Assembly (NCBI GenBank): GCA_964454845.1
Contig: CAYVVS010000004.1
Location: 1-58,748, forward strand
Reading direction: 5' to 3'
Source: GCA-016700035 sp964454845
GTDB lineage: Bacteria; Patescibacteriota; Saccharimonadia; CAILAD01; GCA-016700035
Length of the DNA stretch: 58,748 bases
Below, piece by piece: positions 48,388-56,889 of the stretch. The notes below the pieces were generated by a model. The model searched no databases and was not told the origin of the DNA. It saw only the letters and a list, made by a program, of their open reading frames with translations. Each line of letters begins with the position of its first letter. Position 1 is the stretch's first letter. The position numbers were made by a program, and so were the translations under genes.

Positions 48388-48901
48388 CATCACACAACAC
48401 ATCGAAGCAGCCTTATTTGTAAGTAGCAGCCCAATTACCACAGCGGAACTTGCAAAAAAGCTCCATCTGCAAAAAGAGGATGTTCAGCTGGCACTTGGTG
48501 AGCTAGAAAAGACGCTACAAAATCGGGGAATTTGCCTCGTAAAAAGCAGCGGTGGCTACGAGCTAGCGGTAATACCGCCGCTACGAGACGCTATAGCGGC
48601 TTTCACAGGTGACAGCGCGCCAACACTTTCGCAATCAAGCTTAGAAGTTCTTACCATCATTGCCTACGAAGGACCATGTGCAAAATCAATCATCGATGAC
48701 ATCCGCGGCACGCCCAGCGACAACTCGCTGCGAGCCTTGCTGAGCCGCGACCTCGTAACTCAAATAAAACCACGAGGAGATGAAGAGAGCATGCGCTACG
48801 AGCTTACCAGTTTTGCTTGGCGCAGCCTTGGCATAACTGGTCGAGGTGCGTTACCGCCAAAACCACGTTCTAAGAATCGAGGCAGCTATGCGGCTGAATA
48901 A
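48371..48901 (+). CDS. scpB: Condensin subunit ScpB
   Basis: A 176-residue winged-helix partner of ScpA: IEAALFVSSSPITTAELAKK, then LEVLTIIAYEGPCAKSII and DIRGTPSDNSLRALLSRDLV. I start at MSKQPNI (48371) because conserved sequence begins there; it then overlaps scpA by 17 bases. Confidence 0.93.
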   Translation: MSKQPNITQHIEAALFVSSSPITTAELAKKLHLQKEDVQLALGELEKTLQNRGICLVKSSGGYELAVIPPLRDAIAAFTGDSAPTLSQSSLEVLTIIAYEGPCAKSIIDDIRGTPSDNSLRALLSRDLVTQIKPRGDEESMRYELTSFAWRSLGITGRGALPPKPRSKNRGSYAAE

Positions 48902-49571
48902 ATGGCTGGTGCTCGCAGGAGCTGCCAGCTCTCGTCGCAAGGCCGATGAGCTGATCGCCGCTGGCAAAATACTCCGCAACGGGCACGTCGCCGAAGCCGG
49001 TGAGCAAGCTCTTACCAAAGACACCATCACACTTGATGGAGAAAGCCTGCGCATCACAGCAGAAGCCCCCCGCATCATTGCTTTTTATAAACCCCGAGAT
49101 GTTATCTCTTCACACACTCGACAAGGCAAGCGCAACAAAATTGTGTTTGATTTTTTACCTCTTGGCTGGCACCGCGACATTATTGTTGGCCGCCTCGATC
49201 GCGATAGCGAGGGATTGATGCTCCTCACCAATGATGGAGCCCTCGCCCATGAGCTGATGCACCCATCGTTTGGTGTGCAGCGCGTCTATCAGGTTACCAC
49301 CAAGCAGCCACTGACCGATAACGATATGAATTTGCTGGTAAGCGGCATTGAGCTTGAGGATGGCACAAGCCGCGCAATTAGCGCCACTCGCGACGGTGAG
49401 AGACGCGTGCGCATCACTCTTGAAGAAGGCCGCAACCGGCAAATTCGACGCAGCCTTGATGCGCTCGGACACACCGTAACACGTCTCGTACGCATTCAGC
49501 ATGGCCCTTATGTGCTTGAAGGCCTACAACCGGGCGAATGGCGTGAAGTAAGTCAGAAGGAAGCATCATGA
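48888..49571 (+). CDS. rluB: RluB-like rRNA pseudouridine synthase
   Basis: A 227-residue enzyme. S4 RNA-binding domain (LNKWLVLAGAASSRRKADEL), active motif GRLDRDSEGLMLLT (catalytic Asp) and EGRNRQIRR. This matches RsuA/RluB, which modify rRNA. The ATG at 48888 has GAGG upstream and overlaps scpB by 14 bases. Confidence 0.92.
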   Translation: MRLNKWLVLAGAASSRRKADELIAAGKILRNGHVAEAGEQALTKDTITLDGESLRITAEAPRIIAFYKPRDVISSHTRQGKRNKIVFDFLPLGWHRDIIVGRLDRDSEGLMLLTNDGALAHELMHPSFGVQRVYQVTTKQPLTDNDMNLLVSGIELEDGTSRAISATRDGERRVRITLEEGRNRQIRRSLDALGHTVTRLVRIQHGPYVLEGLQPGEWREVSQKEAS

Positions 49572-50443
49572 AAGAAATTTCTGCCGCGCTCATGTCTATC
49601 AGCATTGCTGCATTCGGACTACTGCCATTCACGCCAAGTCCAAGTTCAACCTCAGTCCAAACCGGCAATTACGCGCCCATCACCACCGAGCAAGCGCCAT
49701 CGGACTACAGCGTTAATGCGCCGTCAGCTTACATCGAAGACGCCCGCACAAGGTCAGTACTATTTGAAAAATCAGCAAATGAAAAGCGGCCCATAGCCAG
49801 CCTCACTAAGCTCATGACGGTGTTCCTTATTTTGCGTGATAAAAACCTCGACGAGCTGGTAACTATTCCTAAAGATGTTTCGGCAGTCCAAGGTGGGGGG
49901 TCGGTAGTAATTAATCTAGTGCCGGGCGATAAAATGACTGCTCGTCAGCTTGTCCAAGCGGCTCTCATACCTTCCGCCAATGATGCTGCTATCTCACTCG
50001 CAGTTTGGCACAGTGGTTCAGTCAATGACTTCGTTGCAAAAATGAACGACACAGCCCGCAGCCTCGGCATGGAAAACACAAATTTTGAGAATCCGACTGG
50101 TCTAGACACCGTCGGGCACGTATCGACTGCTCATGATTTAACCCTGCTTACACATTATTTGCTTGAAGATGATTTTTTCCGACAAACAGTAAATACTGAG
50201 AGCGCCACGATTACGTCCGAAAAGGGCCGGAAGTATCCTCTTAATACCACCAACGAGCTGCTCCTCAATGCGCCGAGCGTGCGCGGCGTGAAGACTGGGT
50301 ACACGCAGGCTGCTGGAGAATGCCTCGTAACCCTGTCCGAACGCGAGGGAAGAGAGGTGATCACAGTAGTGCTAGGAAGCAGTGACCGTTTCGGAGAATC
50401 AAGAAATATGATAAACTTGGCATTCGGTTTAAATTATGAATAA
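49568..50443 (+). CDS. dacA: D-alanyl-D-alanine carboxypeptidase (S11, DacA-like)
   Basis: A 291-residue exported peptidase that trims the peptidoglycan stem peptide. Catalytic SLTK (Ser78, Lys81), SAN (136-138) and KTG (242-244) are intact. A signal sequence is at residues 1-20. It lacks the C-terminal membrane helix of many DacA proteins. It overlaps rluB by four bases and der by eight. Confidence 0.93.
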   Translation: MKEISAALMSISIAAFGLLPFTPSPSSTSVQTGNYAPITTEQAPSDYSVNAPSAYIEDARTRSVLFEKSANEKRPIASLTKLMTVFLILRDKNLDELVTIPKDVSAVQGGGSVVINLVPGDKMTARQLVQAALIPSANDAAISLAVWHSGSVNDFVAKMNDTARSLGMENTNFENPTGLDTVGHVSTAHDLTLLTHYLLEDDFFRQTVNTESATITSEKGRKYPLNTTNELLLNAPSVRGVKTGYTQAAGECLVTLSEREGREVITVVLGSSDRFGESRNMINLAFGLNYE

Positions 50444-51776
50444 AACAGCCCATATACCTGTCATTGCACTCGTCGGCGTACCAAATGTTGGTAAGTCGAG
50501 CTTGGTGAACCGACTTTTAGGTAGTCGAGCCACGATTATCCACGATCAAAGTCATACTACCCGAGATATTACGCGACACATTGTTGAGTGGGAAGGGCGC
50601 ACTGCATATCTTCAAGACACTCCTGGATTCGGCAACACCAAAGATGTTTTGACTCAAGCCGCACAGGAACAACTCGCAAGTTCACTCAAAACAGCTGATG
50701 TGATTCTCTTTGTCGTCGACAGCACTCAAGCCCACATCACTGAAGCCGAAAAGAAACTCGCACGTACCATCCGATCTCTAGATAGGCCAACTTTTTTACT
50801 CCTGAACAAATCAGATAAGATGCCGGTTAATACGAGTCACTTCCGGGCTCTTGGCGTTGAAGACGCGCTACCAGTTTCAGCTCATCATGGCGAGGGCATT
50901 GAGGAACTTAAAATCCTCGTAGCAAAAAATCTCCCTACTTCTACAGCTGGAGGACAAGTGGTGCCGCACTTAAAGATTGCCATACTTGGCCGTCCAAACG
51001 TAGGTAAGTCCAGCCTTATCAATAAACTAAGCGGCGAAGAAGCAGCTATTGTATCTGAAATTGCGGGTACCACCCGCGATCCAGTGAATATCACCATTAC
51101 TCACGAGGGTAAGCAGCTACTCATTACAGACACAGCCGGACTACGCAAGCCAGGCAAAATCGGTCGTGATATAGAATATTTTTCATTAGCCCGCACCCGC
51201 CAAGTAGTGAATGGGGCAGATGTATGCGTGCTGATTGTCGATGCCACAGAAGCTGCCACCAGCCAAGACCAACGCATCGCAGGCATTATTCGCGAATCCG
51301 GTAAAGGCCTGGTGCTAGCTGTCAATAAGTCAGATGAACTCACAGGAGAAGACCGTCAGAGTATGCGCCTCGAGCGACGACTCCAGCGCGAGTTTGAATT
51401 TGTGTGGTGGGCGCCGTATGTACTCATTTCGGCACAAACCGGCAAGAACCTGGATAAGCTTATCGAACAAATCTGTGAGGTTGGCGAAAAAACTCAGCAA
51501 AAACTCCGCACCAAGGAGATAAATGATGCCCTGCAGGCCGCCATGAGCTCTAAGCCACCGGCCGCAACTGGTAATTTGCGCCCTAAACTCAACTACGCCA
51601 CTCAAACTGGTAATTTGCCGCTCGAGATCACTATCTATGGCACACACCCTGATGCTATTCACTTTAGCTATCGACGCTATCTAGAAAACCAATTGCGAGA
51701 AAAGTTCGATTTGCATGGTGTGCCTATAAAGCTTATCTTTAAGAGTAAGTATGGCCACAAACTCGACAACGACTAA
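50436..51776 (+). CDS. der: GTPase Der (EngA)
   Basis: A 446-residue essential ribosome-assembly GTPase. Two G domains each show a P-loop (GVPNVGKSSL at about residue 14; GRPNVGKSSL at about 189), DxxG and NKSD, then a KH-like C-terminal domain (NLPLEITIYGTHPDAIHFSY). Length is normal. It overlaps the genes on both sides. Confidence 0.97.
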   Translation: MNKTAHIPVIALVGVPNVGKSSLVNRLLGSRATIIHDQSHTTRDITRHIVEWEGRTAYLQDTPGFGNTKDVLTQAAQEQLASSLKTADVILFVVDSTQAHITEAEKKLARTIRSLDRPTFLLLNKSDKMPVNTSHFRALGVEDALPVSAHHGEGIEELKILVAKNLPTSTAGGQVVPHLKIAILGRPNVGKSSLINKLSGEEAAIVSEIAGTTRDPVNITITHEGKQLLITDTAGLRKPGKIGRDIEYFSLARTRQVVNGADVCVLIVDATEAATSQDQRIAGIIRESGKGLVLAVNKSDELTGEDRQSMRLERRLQREFEFVWWAPYVLISAQTGKNLDKLIEQICEVGEKTQQKLRTKEINDALQAAMSSKPPAATGNLRPKLNYATQTGNLPLEITIYGTHPDAIHFSYRRYLENQLREKFDLHGVPIKLIFKSKYGHKLDND

Positions 51777-52308
51777 ACCTCGACCAGCACTGATCGTTGG
51801 GCTCGGGAATCCAGGTAAAAAATATACGTATACACGCCATAATATTGGCTTTTTGGCGGTAGAAGCGCTTGCTAGACAGCATCATGCCAACTGGCACGAC
51901 AAACCTGCCTGGTGCGCTGAGGTAGCAGAGCTCGCTCCGCAGGTATTTGCCGTCAAGCCCACCACCTATATGAACGAGTCGGGAAGGGCAGTGCGTGCGC
52001 TAGCCGATTACTACGATGTCCCGCAGAGTCACATCTGCCTGGTGTATGACGATCGAGATCTGCCATTTGGCAAATTGCGCTGGACAGCCGGATTTCGCAC
52101 TGGAGCCAGCCATAATGGTGTAAGGTCGGTTGCGCATCTAGTTGGTAAAAGCTTTTCCAGACTTCGCTTTGGGGTAGGGAACGCAACAATGCAGCACATG
52201 CCACTCGATAAATTTGTCTTGCAAGAGTTCAACGCTTTCGAAAAATCTATACTCGACGAGCAAATTACACTCACGACGGCCGAGCTCACCACTCACTTTC
52301 ACTTATAA
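51751..52308 (+). CDS. pth: Peptidyl-tRNA hydrolase
   Basis: A 185-residue recycling enzyme. GLGNPGKKYTYTRHNIGF carries the catalytic His, and KPTTYMNESGRAV, DDRDLPFGKLRW and ASHNGVRS are canonical. It overlaps der by 26 bases and ends the gene run. Confidence 0.97.
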   Translation: MATNSTTTKPRPALIVGLGNPGKKYTYTRHNIGFLAVEALARQHHANWHDKPAWCAEVAELAPQVFAVKPTTYMNESGRAVRALADYYDVPQSHICLVYDDRDLPFGKLRWTAGFRTGASHNGVRSVAHLVGKSFSRLRFGVGNATMQHMPLDKFVLQEFNAFEKSILDEQITLTTAELTTHFHL

Positions 52309-52353
52309 AGCAGGCCATGCCACTCATGCTCGCTTTTTGTTCGTATTATTTGC

Positions 52354-52570
52354 TACACTGTTTTATAGATAAATGAAAAGACCACACCAGTAAAAAACCA
52401 ATGTGGACTTTTCATTTACCCCTTCCATATCACCATAAAGGATTTTGCGGCCGTCACTAAATATTCTATACAGCCGTGACTATGGAAGAGAGCGATCTGC
52501 TAACGCGGTTGAACCTAAAGGAGGGTGAGTTTTAGGATATGGCCCCGCAATTAGCAGATCGCTCGCTTCC
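52354..52570 (+). ncRNA. Highly structured non-coding region before dprA
   Basis: From a -10 like TGCTACACT (52352-52359) the sequence holds three large dyads. P1: 52371-52386 with 52402-52417 (16 bp, one mismatch). P2: 52422-52433 with 52476-52488 (12 bp, one bulge). P3: 52484-52503 with 52551-52570 (20 bp, one mismatch), enclosing GCGG/CCGC and CCTAAA/TTTAGG with the loop GGAGGGTGAGT. P2 and P3 share GGAAG (52484-52488), so they compete. It does not match RNase P, SRP, tmRNA or T-box consensus. A 38-codon ORF at 52539-52655 lies partly in P3. Confidence 0.6.
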
Positions 52571-52603
52571 AGAACAAATGGTAAGTTGTTGTGGTACGGA
52601 CGT

Positions 52604-52626
52604 ATATTATCACGTTATGATAATAT
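52604..52626. promoter_or_regulatory. Inverted repeat in the dprA promoter
   Basis: ATATTATCA (52604-52612), CGTTA, TGATAATAT (52618-52626): a perfect 9-bp dyad next to the likely start region, a probable repressor site. Confidence 0.6.
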
Positions 52627-52668
52627 TGTCAATAGTATTTGTCAGAGGAATTTAATTTTACAGAATAT

Positions 52669-53556
52669 ATGTCAGATAACGCAAGCACTACTACTATGCA
52701 AGTAATTGAACTCTCAAGCAAGAATTATCCTGCAGAACTTAAGACTATCTATAATCCTCCTAAAGAGCTTCATATTTACGGAATGCTTCCGGCCCAACCA
52801 ATGGTAGCGATTGTTGGCTCCAGAAAACCCACTCCATATGGAGAAATGGTAGGTTACCGCATTGCTTCAGACCTCGCCAAAGCTGGCGTGTGTATTGTGA
52901 GCGGTCTAGCCTACGGAATTGACGGCATCGTACATCAGGCAGCGCTCGAGGCCGGCGGTACAACAGTTGCAGTCCTTGGATCGGGCATCGACAAACTCTA
53001 TCCTGCAGCCCATAAGCCTTTAGCCCGACAAATAGTACAGACAGGCGGAGCAATTATCACTGAATACCCAAACGGAACCCCGCCGCTCAAACATCATTTT
53101 CCAGCACGAAACCGTATCATTGCCGGACTATCAGCAGCTACCGTCGTGCCTGAAGCCGACGCAAAATCTGGCTCACTCATTACTGCCCAATTGGCGCTTG
53201 AAGAAAATCGCATAGTTTGCGCTGTGCCTGGCCCGATTACTAGCGCGCGATCGGCTGGCCCCAACAACCTCTTAAAAGCCGGAGCTGTAGCCACAACTTC
53301 TGCGGCCGATATCTGCTCGCTCCTCGGTATCGATACCGATACAAGCACGCAAAAACACCCATCCACTACAGAACTGAGTCAATATGCCAAAGATATCCTC
53401 ACAGCCCTCCAATCTGGTGCCACTACTACCGAAGATTTAGCGACTTCTACTAAAATTACTGTTCCAGCCCTCCTAAGCACACTCACACTACTAGAAATAC
53501 AAAACTACGTACGCTGTTCCGGTGGTAATTTATGGATGAGCACGACTGAGATTTGA
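52669..53556 (+). CDS. dprA: DNA-processing protein DprA
   Basis: A 295-residue Rossmann-fold protein that loads RecA on incoming single strands in transformation. Motifs: VAIVGSRKPTPYGEM, SGLAYGIDGIVHQAA, HHFPARNRIIAGLS and a C-terminal winged helix after residue 240. I prefer ATG 52669; the TTG at 52639 in frame is possible. Together with the minor pilins it points to natural competence (inference). Confidence 0.93.
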   Translation: MSDNASTTTMQVIELSSKNYPAELKTIYNPPKELHIYGMLPAQPMVAIVGSRKPTPYGEMVGYRIASDLAKAGVCIVSGLAYGIDGIVHQAALEAGGTTVAVLGSGIDKLYPAAHKPLARQIVQTGGAIITEYPNGTPPLKHHFPARNRIIAGLSAATVVPEADAKSGSLITAQLALEENRIVCAVPGPITSARSAGPNNLLKAGAVATTSAADICSLLGIDTDTSTQKHPSTTELSQYAKDILTALQSGATTTEDLATSTKITVPALLSTLTLLEIQNYVRCSGGNLWMSTTEI

Positions 53557-53582
53557 CAAGGTCGAGCTTCGCCCCGTACAAT
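53553..53582 (+). promoter_or_regulatory. topA promoter
   Basis: TTGACA (53553-53558), 18 bases and TACAAT (53577-53582). It overlaps the dprA stop and gives a 29-base leader. Confidence 0.8.
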
Positions 53583-53617
53583 CGGCGAGCTACGTAGTAC
53601 AAACGTAACTATTTTTT

Positions 53618-55600
53618 ATGGCCAAATCTTCAAGCAAAAAAACCGTTCTTATAGTAGAAAGCCCTGCAAAAGGTAAGACTATCGAGTCCTACCTTGGCAA
53701 GGGCTATAAAGTCGTGGCTAGCTATGGCCATGTTCGCGACCTACCCAAATCTAAGCTTGGGATTGATGTAGAAAACGATTTTGAGCCACAATATATGGTC
53801 CCACGCGGTAGTGCCTCTCGCATTAAAACTCTCAAAAACGCCACCAAAGACGCAGACACAATCTTGCTCGCAACCGACCTTGACCGCGAAGGAGAGGCTA
53901 TTGCTTGGCACTTAGCTGCTATTCTTGAGCCCACCGAAAAGCAAGAGATGAAGCGCATCACGTTCTCTGAAATTACCAAGCCCGCGCTAGAAGATGCAGT
54001 GGCAAACCCACGAGATATTAATCAAAACCTCGTCGACGCCCAACAGGCTAGGCGTGTACTCGACCGGCTGGTAGGCTATTCACTCTCTCCGGTACTCTGG
54101 AAAAAAGTCCGCTACGGACTCTCGGCAGGACGAGTACAGAGTGTGGCGCTTAAATTTATTACGGACCGCGAAAAAGAAATCGAAGCTTTTAAAACTGAAG
54201 AGTATTGGAGTATTGCAGCTCAACTCAAAGCTCAAAAAGGTGAATTCAGTGCCAACTTAATCAGCGTCGCCGGCGATAAGATTGCACTAGATAACGCAAA
54301 AGATACCGAAGCAATCGTCACTAGCCTTAAAGCCGATACCTACACCGTGTTAGACGTAGAAAAGAAGCCACTGCGCCGCACCCCACCAGCACCATTTACT
54401 ACGAGTACCCTCCAACAAGACGCCTATCGTCGGCTTGGCTTTGGTGCGCGCCGAACAATGCGTGCCGCTCAAAGCCTCTATGAAGCTGGACTCATCTCCT
54501 ATATGCGTACCGACTCTGTAACACTTTCAGAGCAAGCCCTAACAGCGATTTCAGCTTACATCACCGGCGAGCTCGGTAAAGAATACGGCCTCGCAAAGCC
54601 ACGTATCCACAAAACCAAATCTCGGGGTGCACAAGAAGCCCACGAAGCTATCCGCCCAACCAACCCTGAACGCGCACCGCATACTATTCAGGATATCGGT
54701 GGCGATGAAGCGAAACTTTATAACTTAGTTTGGCAACGCACTCTGGCCTCACAGATGGCGGTGGCTGAATTTGAGCAAACTAAAATTAATGTTCAAGCTC
54801 AAAAAACCGATGCTTTGTTGCGCGCCAGTGGGCGAGTGCTGGTATTTGACGGCTTCACTAAGATATATCCGCCCCAAAGCAAGGATGAAGCGCCACTTTT
54901 ACCAGACGTTGCCGCTAAAGAAAAGCTATCCCTTATTGATGTCAGTGGGGATCAACACTTTACTCAGCCGCCAGCTCGCTACAGTGAAGCCACTCTAGTG
55001 AAAAAACTCGAAGAGGCGGGTATTGGTCGTCCAAGTACCTATGCGCCGACGATTGCTACTATTATTTCGCGCGGCTACGTTTTAAACGAAGATAAGCGCC
55101 TGGTTCCTCAACCTGTTGGTATGGTTGTTTCTGATTTGCTCGCCGAAAACTTCGATTTTGTTACCGAGCCAGAATTCACTGCCGAGATGGAAGATACGCT
55201 TGACGAGGTTGCTGCCGGCAAACAAACCTGGAAGCCTGTTATTCGTGAATACTACGAACCAATGCATAAACTTATTGAAGAAAAAGAACAGTCAATAAAA
55301 AAGATCGAATTGCCAGTTATCGAAACAGATGAAAAATGCGAGCTCTGTGGCAAAACGATGGTGATTAAATCTGGTCGCTTCGGCCAATTTCTAGCTTGTT
55401 CTGGGTGGCCAGACTGTAAAAATGCCAAGCCAATCCTCAAAAAAACCGGCGTGGAATGCCCTCAATGCAAAGAAGGGGAAGTAGTAGAGCGTAAAACTAA
55501 AAAAGGACGTCGTTTCTGGGGCTGCTCTCGATATCCCGACTGTGACTACGCAACCTGGACTAAACCGAAAAATCCTGACGCCGAAGAGGCTAGTGACTAG
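53618..55600 (+). CDS. topA: DNA topoisomerase I
   Basis: A 660-residue type IA topoisomerase. Toprim (VESPAKGKT, DLDREGEAIAW), catalytic Tyr295 in SYMRTDS, and two C-terminal Cys4 zinc ribbons (CELCGK...CSGWPDC, CPQCKEG...CSRYPDC). It relaxes negative supercoils. Shorter than E. coli TopA because it has fewer C-terminal repeats. Confidence 0.97.
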   Translation: MAKSSSKKTVLIVESPAKGKTIESYLGKGYKVVASYGHVRDLPKSKLGIDVENDFEPQYMVPRGSASRIKTLKNATKDADTILLATDLDREGEAIAWHLAAILEPTEKQEMKRITFSEITKPALEDAVANPRDINQNLVDAQQARRVLDRLVGYSLSPVLWKKVRYGLSAGRVQSVALKFITDREKEIEAFKTEEYWSIAAQLKAQKGEFSANLISVAGDKIALDNAKDTEAIVTSLKADTYTVLDVEKKPLRRTPPAPFTTSTLQQDAYRRLGFGARRTMRAAQSLYEAGLISYMRTDSVTLSEQALTAISAYITGELGKEYGLAKPRIHKTKSRGAQEAHEAIRPTNPERAPHTIQDIGGDEAKLYNLVWQRTLASQMAVAEFEQTKINVQAQKTDALLRASGRVLVFDGFTKIYPPQSKDEAPLLPDVAAKEKLSLIDVSGDQHFTQPPARYSEATLVKKLEEAGIGRPSTYAPTIATIISRGYVLNEDKRLVPQPVGMVVSDLLAENFDFVTEPEFTAEMEDTLDEVAAGKQTWKPVIREYYEPMHKLIEEKEQSIKKIELPVIETDEKCELCGKTMVIKSGRFGQFLACSGWPDCKNAKPILKKTGVECPQCKEGEVVERKTKKGRRFWGCSRYPDCDYATWTKPKNPDAEEASD

Positions 55601-55654
55601 CGCCTCTTAAGCACAAGCTTTTTGACGAATCTCCAAAAAAGTCCTCTAGTTTTA

Positions 55655-55683
55655 TTGACCTATCTAACTTGCGATGATATAAT
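55655..55683 (+). promoter_or_regulatory. Promoter of sigma-4/HARE-HTH gene
   Basis: TTGACC (55655-55660), 17 bases and TATAAT (55678-55683), extended by TGA: one of the closest to consensus in the window. Confidence 0.9.
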
Positions 55684-55727
55684 ATCTTCCAAGACCAATA
55701 CTTATAGGTTTAAAGAGGGTGAGGAAT

Positions 55728-56825
55728 ATGTCTACTCAAGCTATGACGAAAACTACTACTATTGATGTTCGCCCTCTCGTTGAATCGTTGATCGACGAGA
55801 GTTTGCGTGTACTCAAAAAAGATCGCGATCGCGAAGTTGTGGCTAAGCGCCACGGACTCAAGACCTACCAACCTCACACTCTGGAGCAAATTGGTAGTGA
55901 GCTTGGCATTACCCGCGAACGTGTTCGCCAGATAGAAAAAGCCGCCTTCCAAAAAATTCGCGAGCAAGGACTCACCGAAAGTGAGCTCCATACTGCTATG
56001 CTCGATTCCATCCAAGAAACTGGCGGTATCATTCAGCTAGATCGTCTTTTGAGCGCGCTCGAACTTGATACTAACGAGCGCCCAAATGTCACTTACCTGG
56101 TGCGCATCATGCCGGACCTCGAACTGGTTGAGCAGAACGAAGAACTTTCGCCAGTCGTATCTCTAGCTGACCCATATAACCGCCAGACCGTTATTCAACT
56201 TCACGCTCAACTTCACGATGCCACAAAGACTCACGGCAAGCCTGTAAAATTTGATAAAATTGCTGGCGCCATCGATGGACCACATGCCCGTACTGCGCTT
56301 GAAGAACTGGCGATTGCCTCTAAGCTCGTAACCGACCTTGATGGCCATTGGGGCTTGGCAGTATGGCCAGAGGTAAATCCACGTAGTATTCGTGATAAGA
56401 CCTATCTGGTACTCAAAAAAGCTGGTCGGCCAATGCACTTTACTGAAATTGCCGATAAGATCTCTAAGCTCGACGCTAACCCAAAGCAAGTAACAACTCA
56501 GGCTGTTCACAATGAACTCATTAAAGACGCTCGTTTTGTACTAATCGGCCGTGGTATTTATGCCCTCGCCGAATGGGGCTATCAGGCCGGAACGGTTTCT
56601 GATATTATCGAGCAAATTTTGCGCGAAGAAAGCCCGCTCACACGTGAAGAAATTATTAAGCGCGTACTTGCACGTCGTCAGGTAAAAGTTGCCACCATTG
56701 CACTCAATCTGCAAGAAAAGCCGCAGTTTGAACGCGTCGGTAAGGGACTCTACAAACTACAAGACGGCTATGTTGCTGAGCCACGTAAACGCCGTGGTCG
56801 ACCACGTAACAACGCTACTGCGTAA
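55728..56825 (+). CDS. Sigma-70 region 4 / HARE-HTH domain protein
   Basis: A 365-residue transcription factor. It joins a sigma region 4-like helix-turn-helix (residues ~45-85: TLEQIGSELGITRERVRQIE) to two or more winged-helix parts; the one at RPMHFTEIADKISKLDANPK is a HARE-HTH as in RpoE/delta. The end is basic (PRKRRGRPRNN, AT-hook-like). It has no regions 2 or 3, so it cannot recognise a -10 box alone. It may dock on RNA polymerase. The ATG is set by GAGGGTGAGG. Confidence 0.8.
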   Translation: MSTQAMTKTTTIDVRPLVESLIDESLRVLKKDRDREVVAKRHGLKTYQPHTLEQIGSELGITRERVRQIEKAAFQKIREQGLTESELHTAMLDSIQETGGIIQLDRLLSALELDTNERPNVTYLVRIMPDLELVEQNEELSPVVSLADPYNRQTVIQLHAQLHDATKTHGKPVKFDKIAGAIDGPHARTALEELAIASKLVTDLDGHWGLAVWPEVNPRSIRDKTYLVLKKAGRPMHFTEIADKISKLDANPKQVTTQAVHNELIKDARFVLIGRGIYALAEWGYQAGTVSDIIEQILREESPLTREEIIKRVLARRQVKVATIALNLQEKPQFERVGKGLYKLQDGYVAEPRKRRGRPRNNATA

Positions 56826-56889
56826 CACCATAAAACACCGAGAGAAAGAGCGTACTTCATATAAAGTGCGGTACAATAGAACCTAATCC

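Noticed and set aside
52484..52570. SRP RNA, RNase P RNA or T-box assignment for the structured region
   Set aside because: The diagnostic sequences (GGAAG tetraloop context of SRP, GAGGAAAGTC of RNase P, GGTGG..ACCGCG of T-box) are absent.
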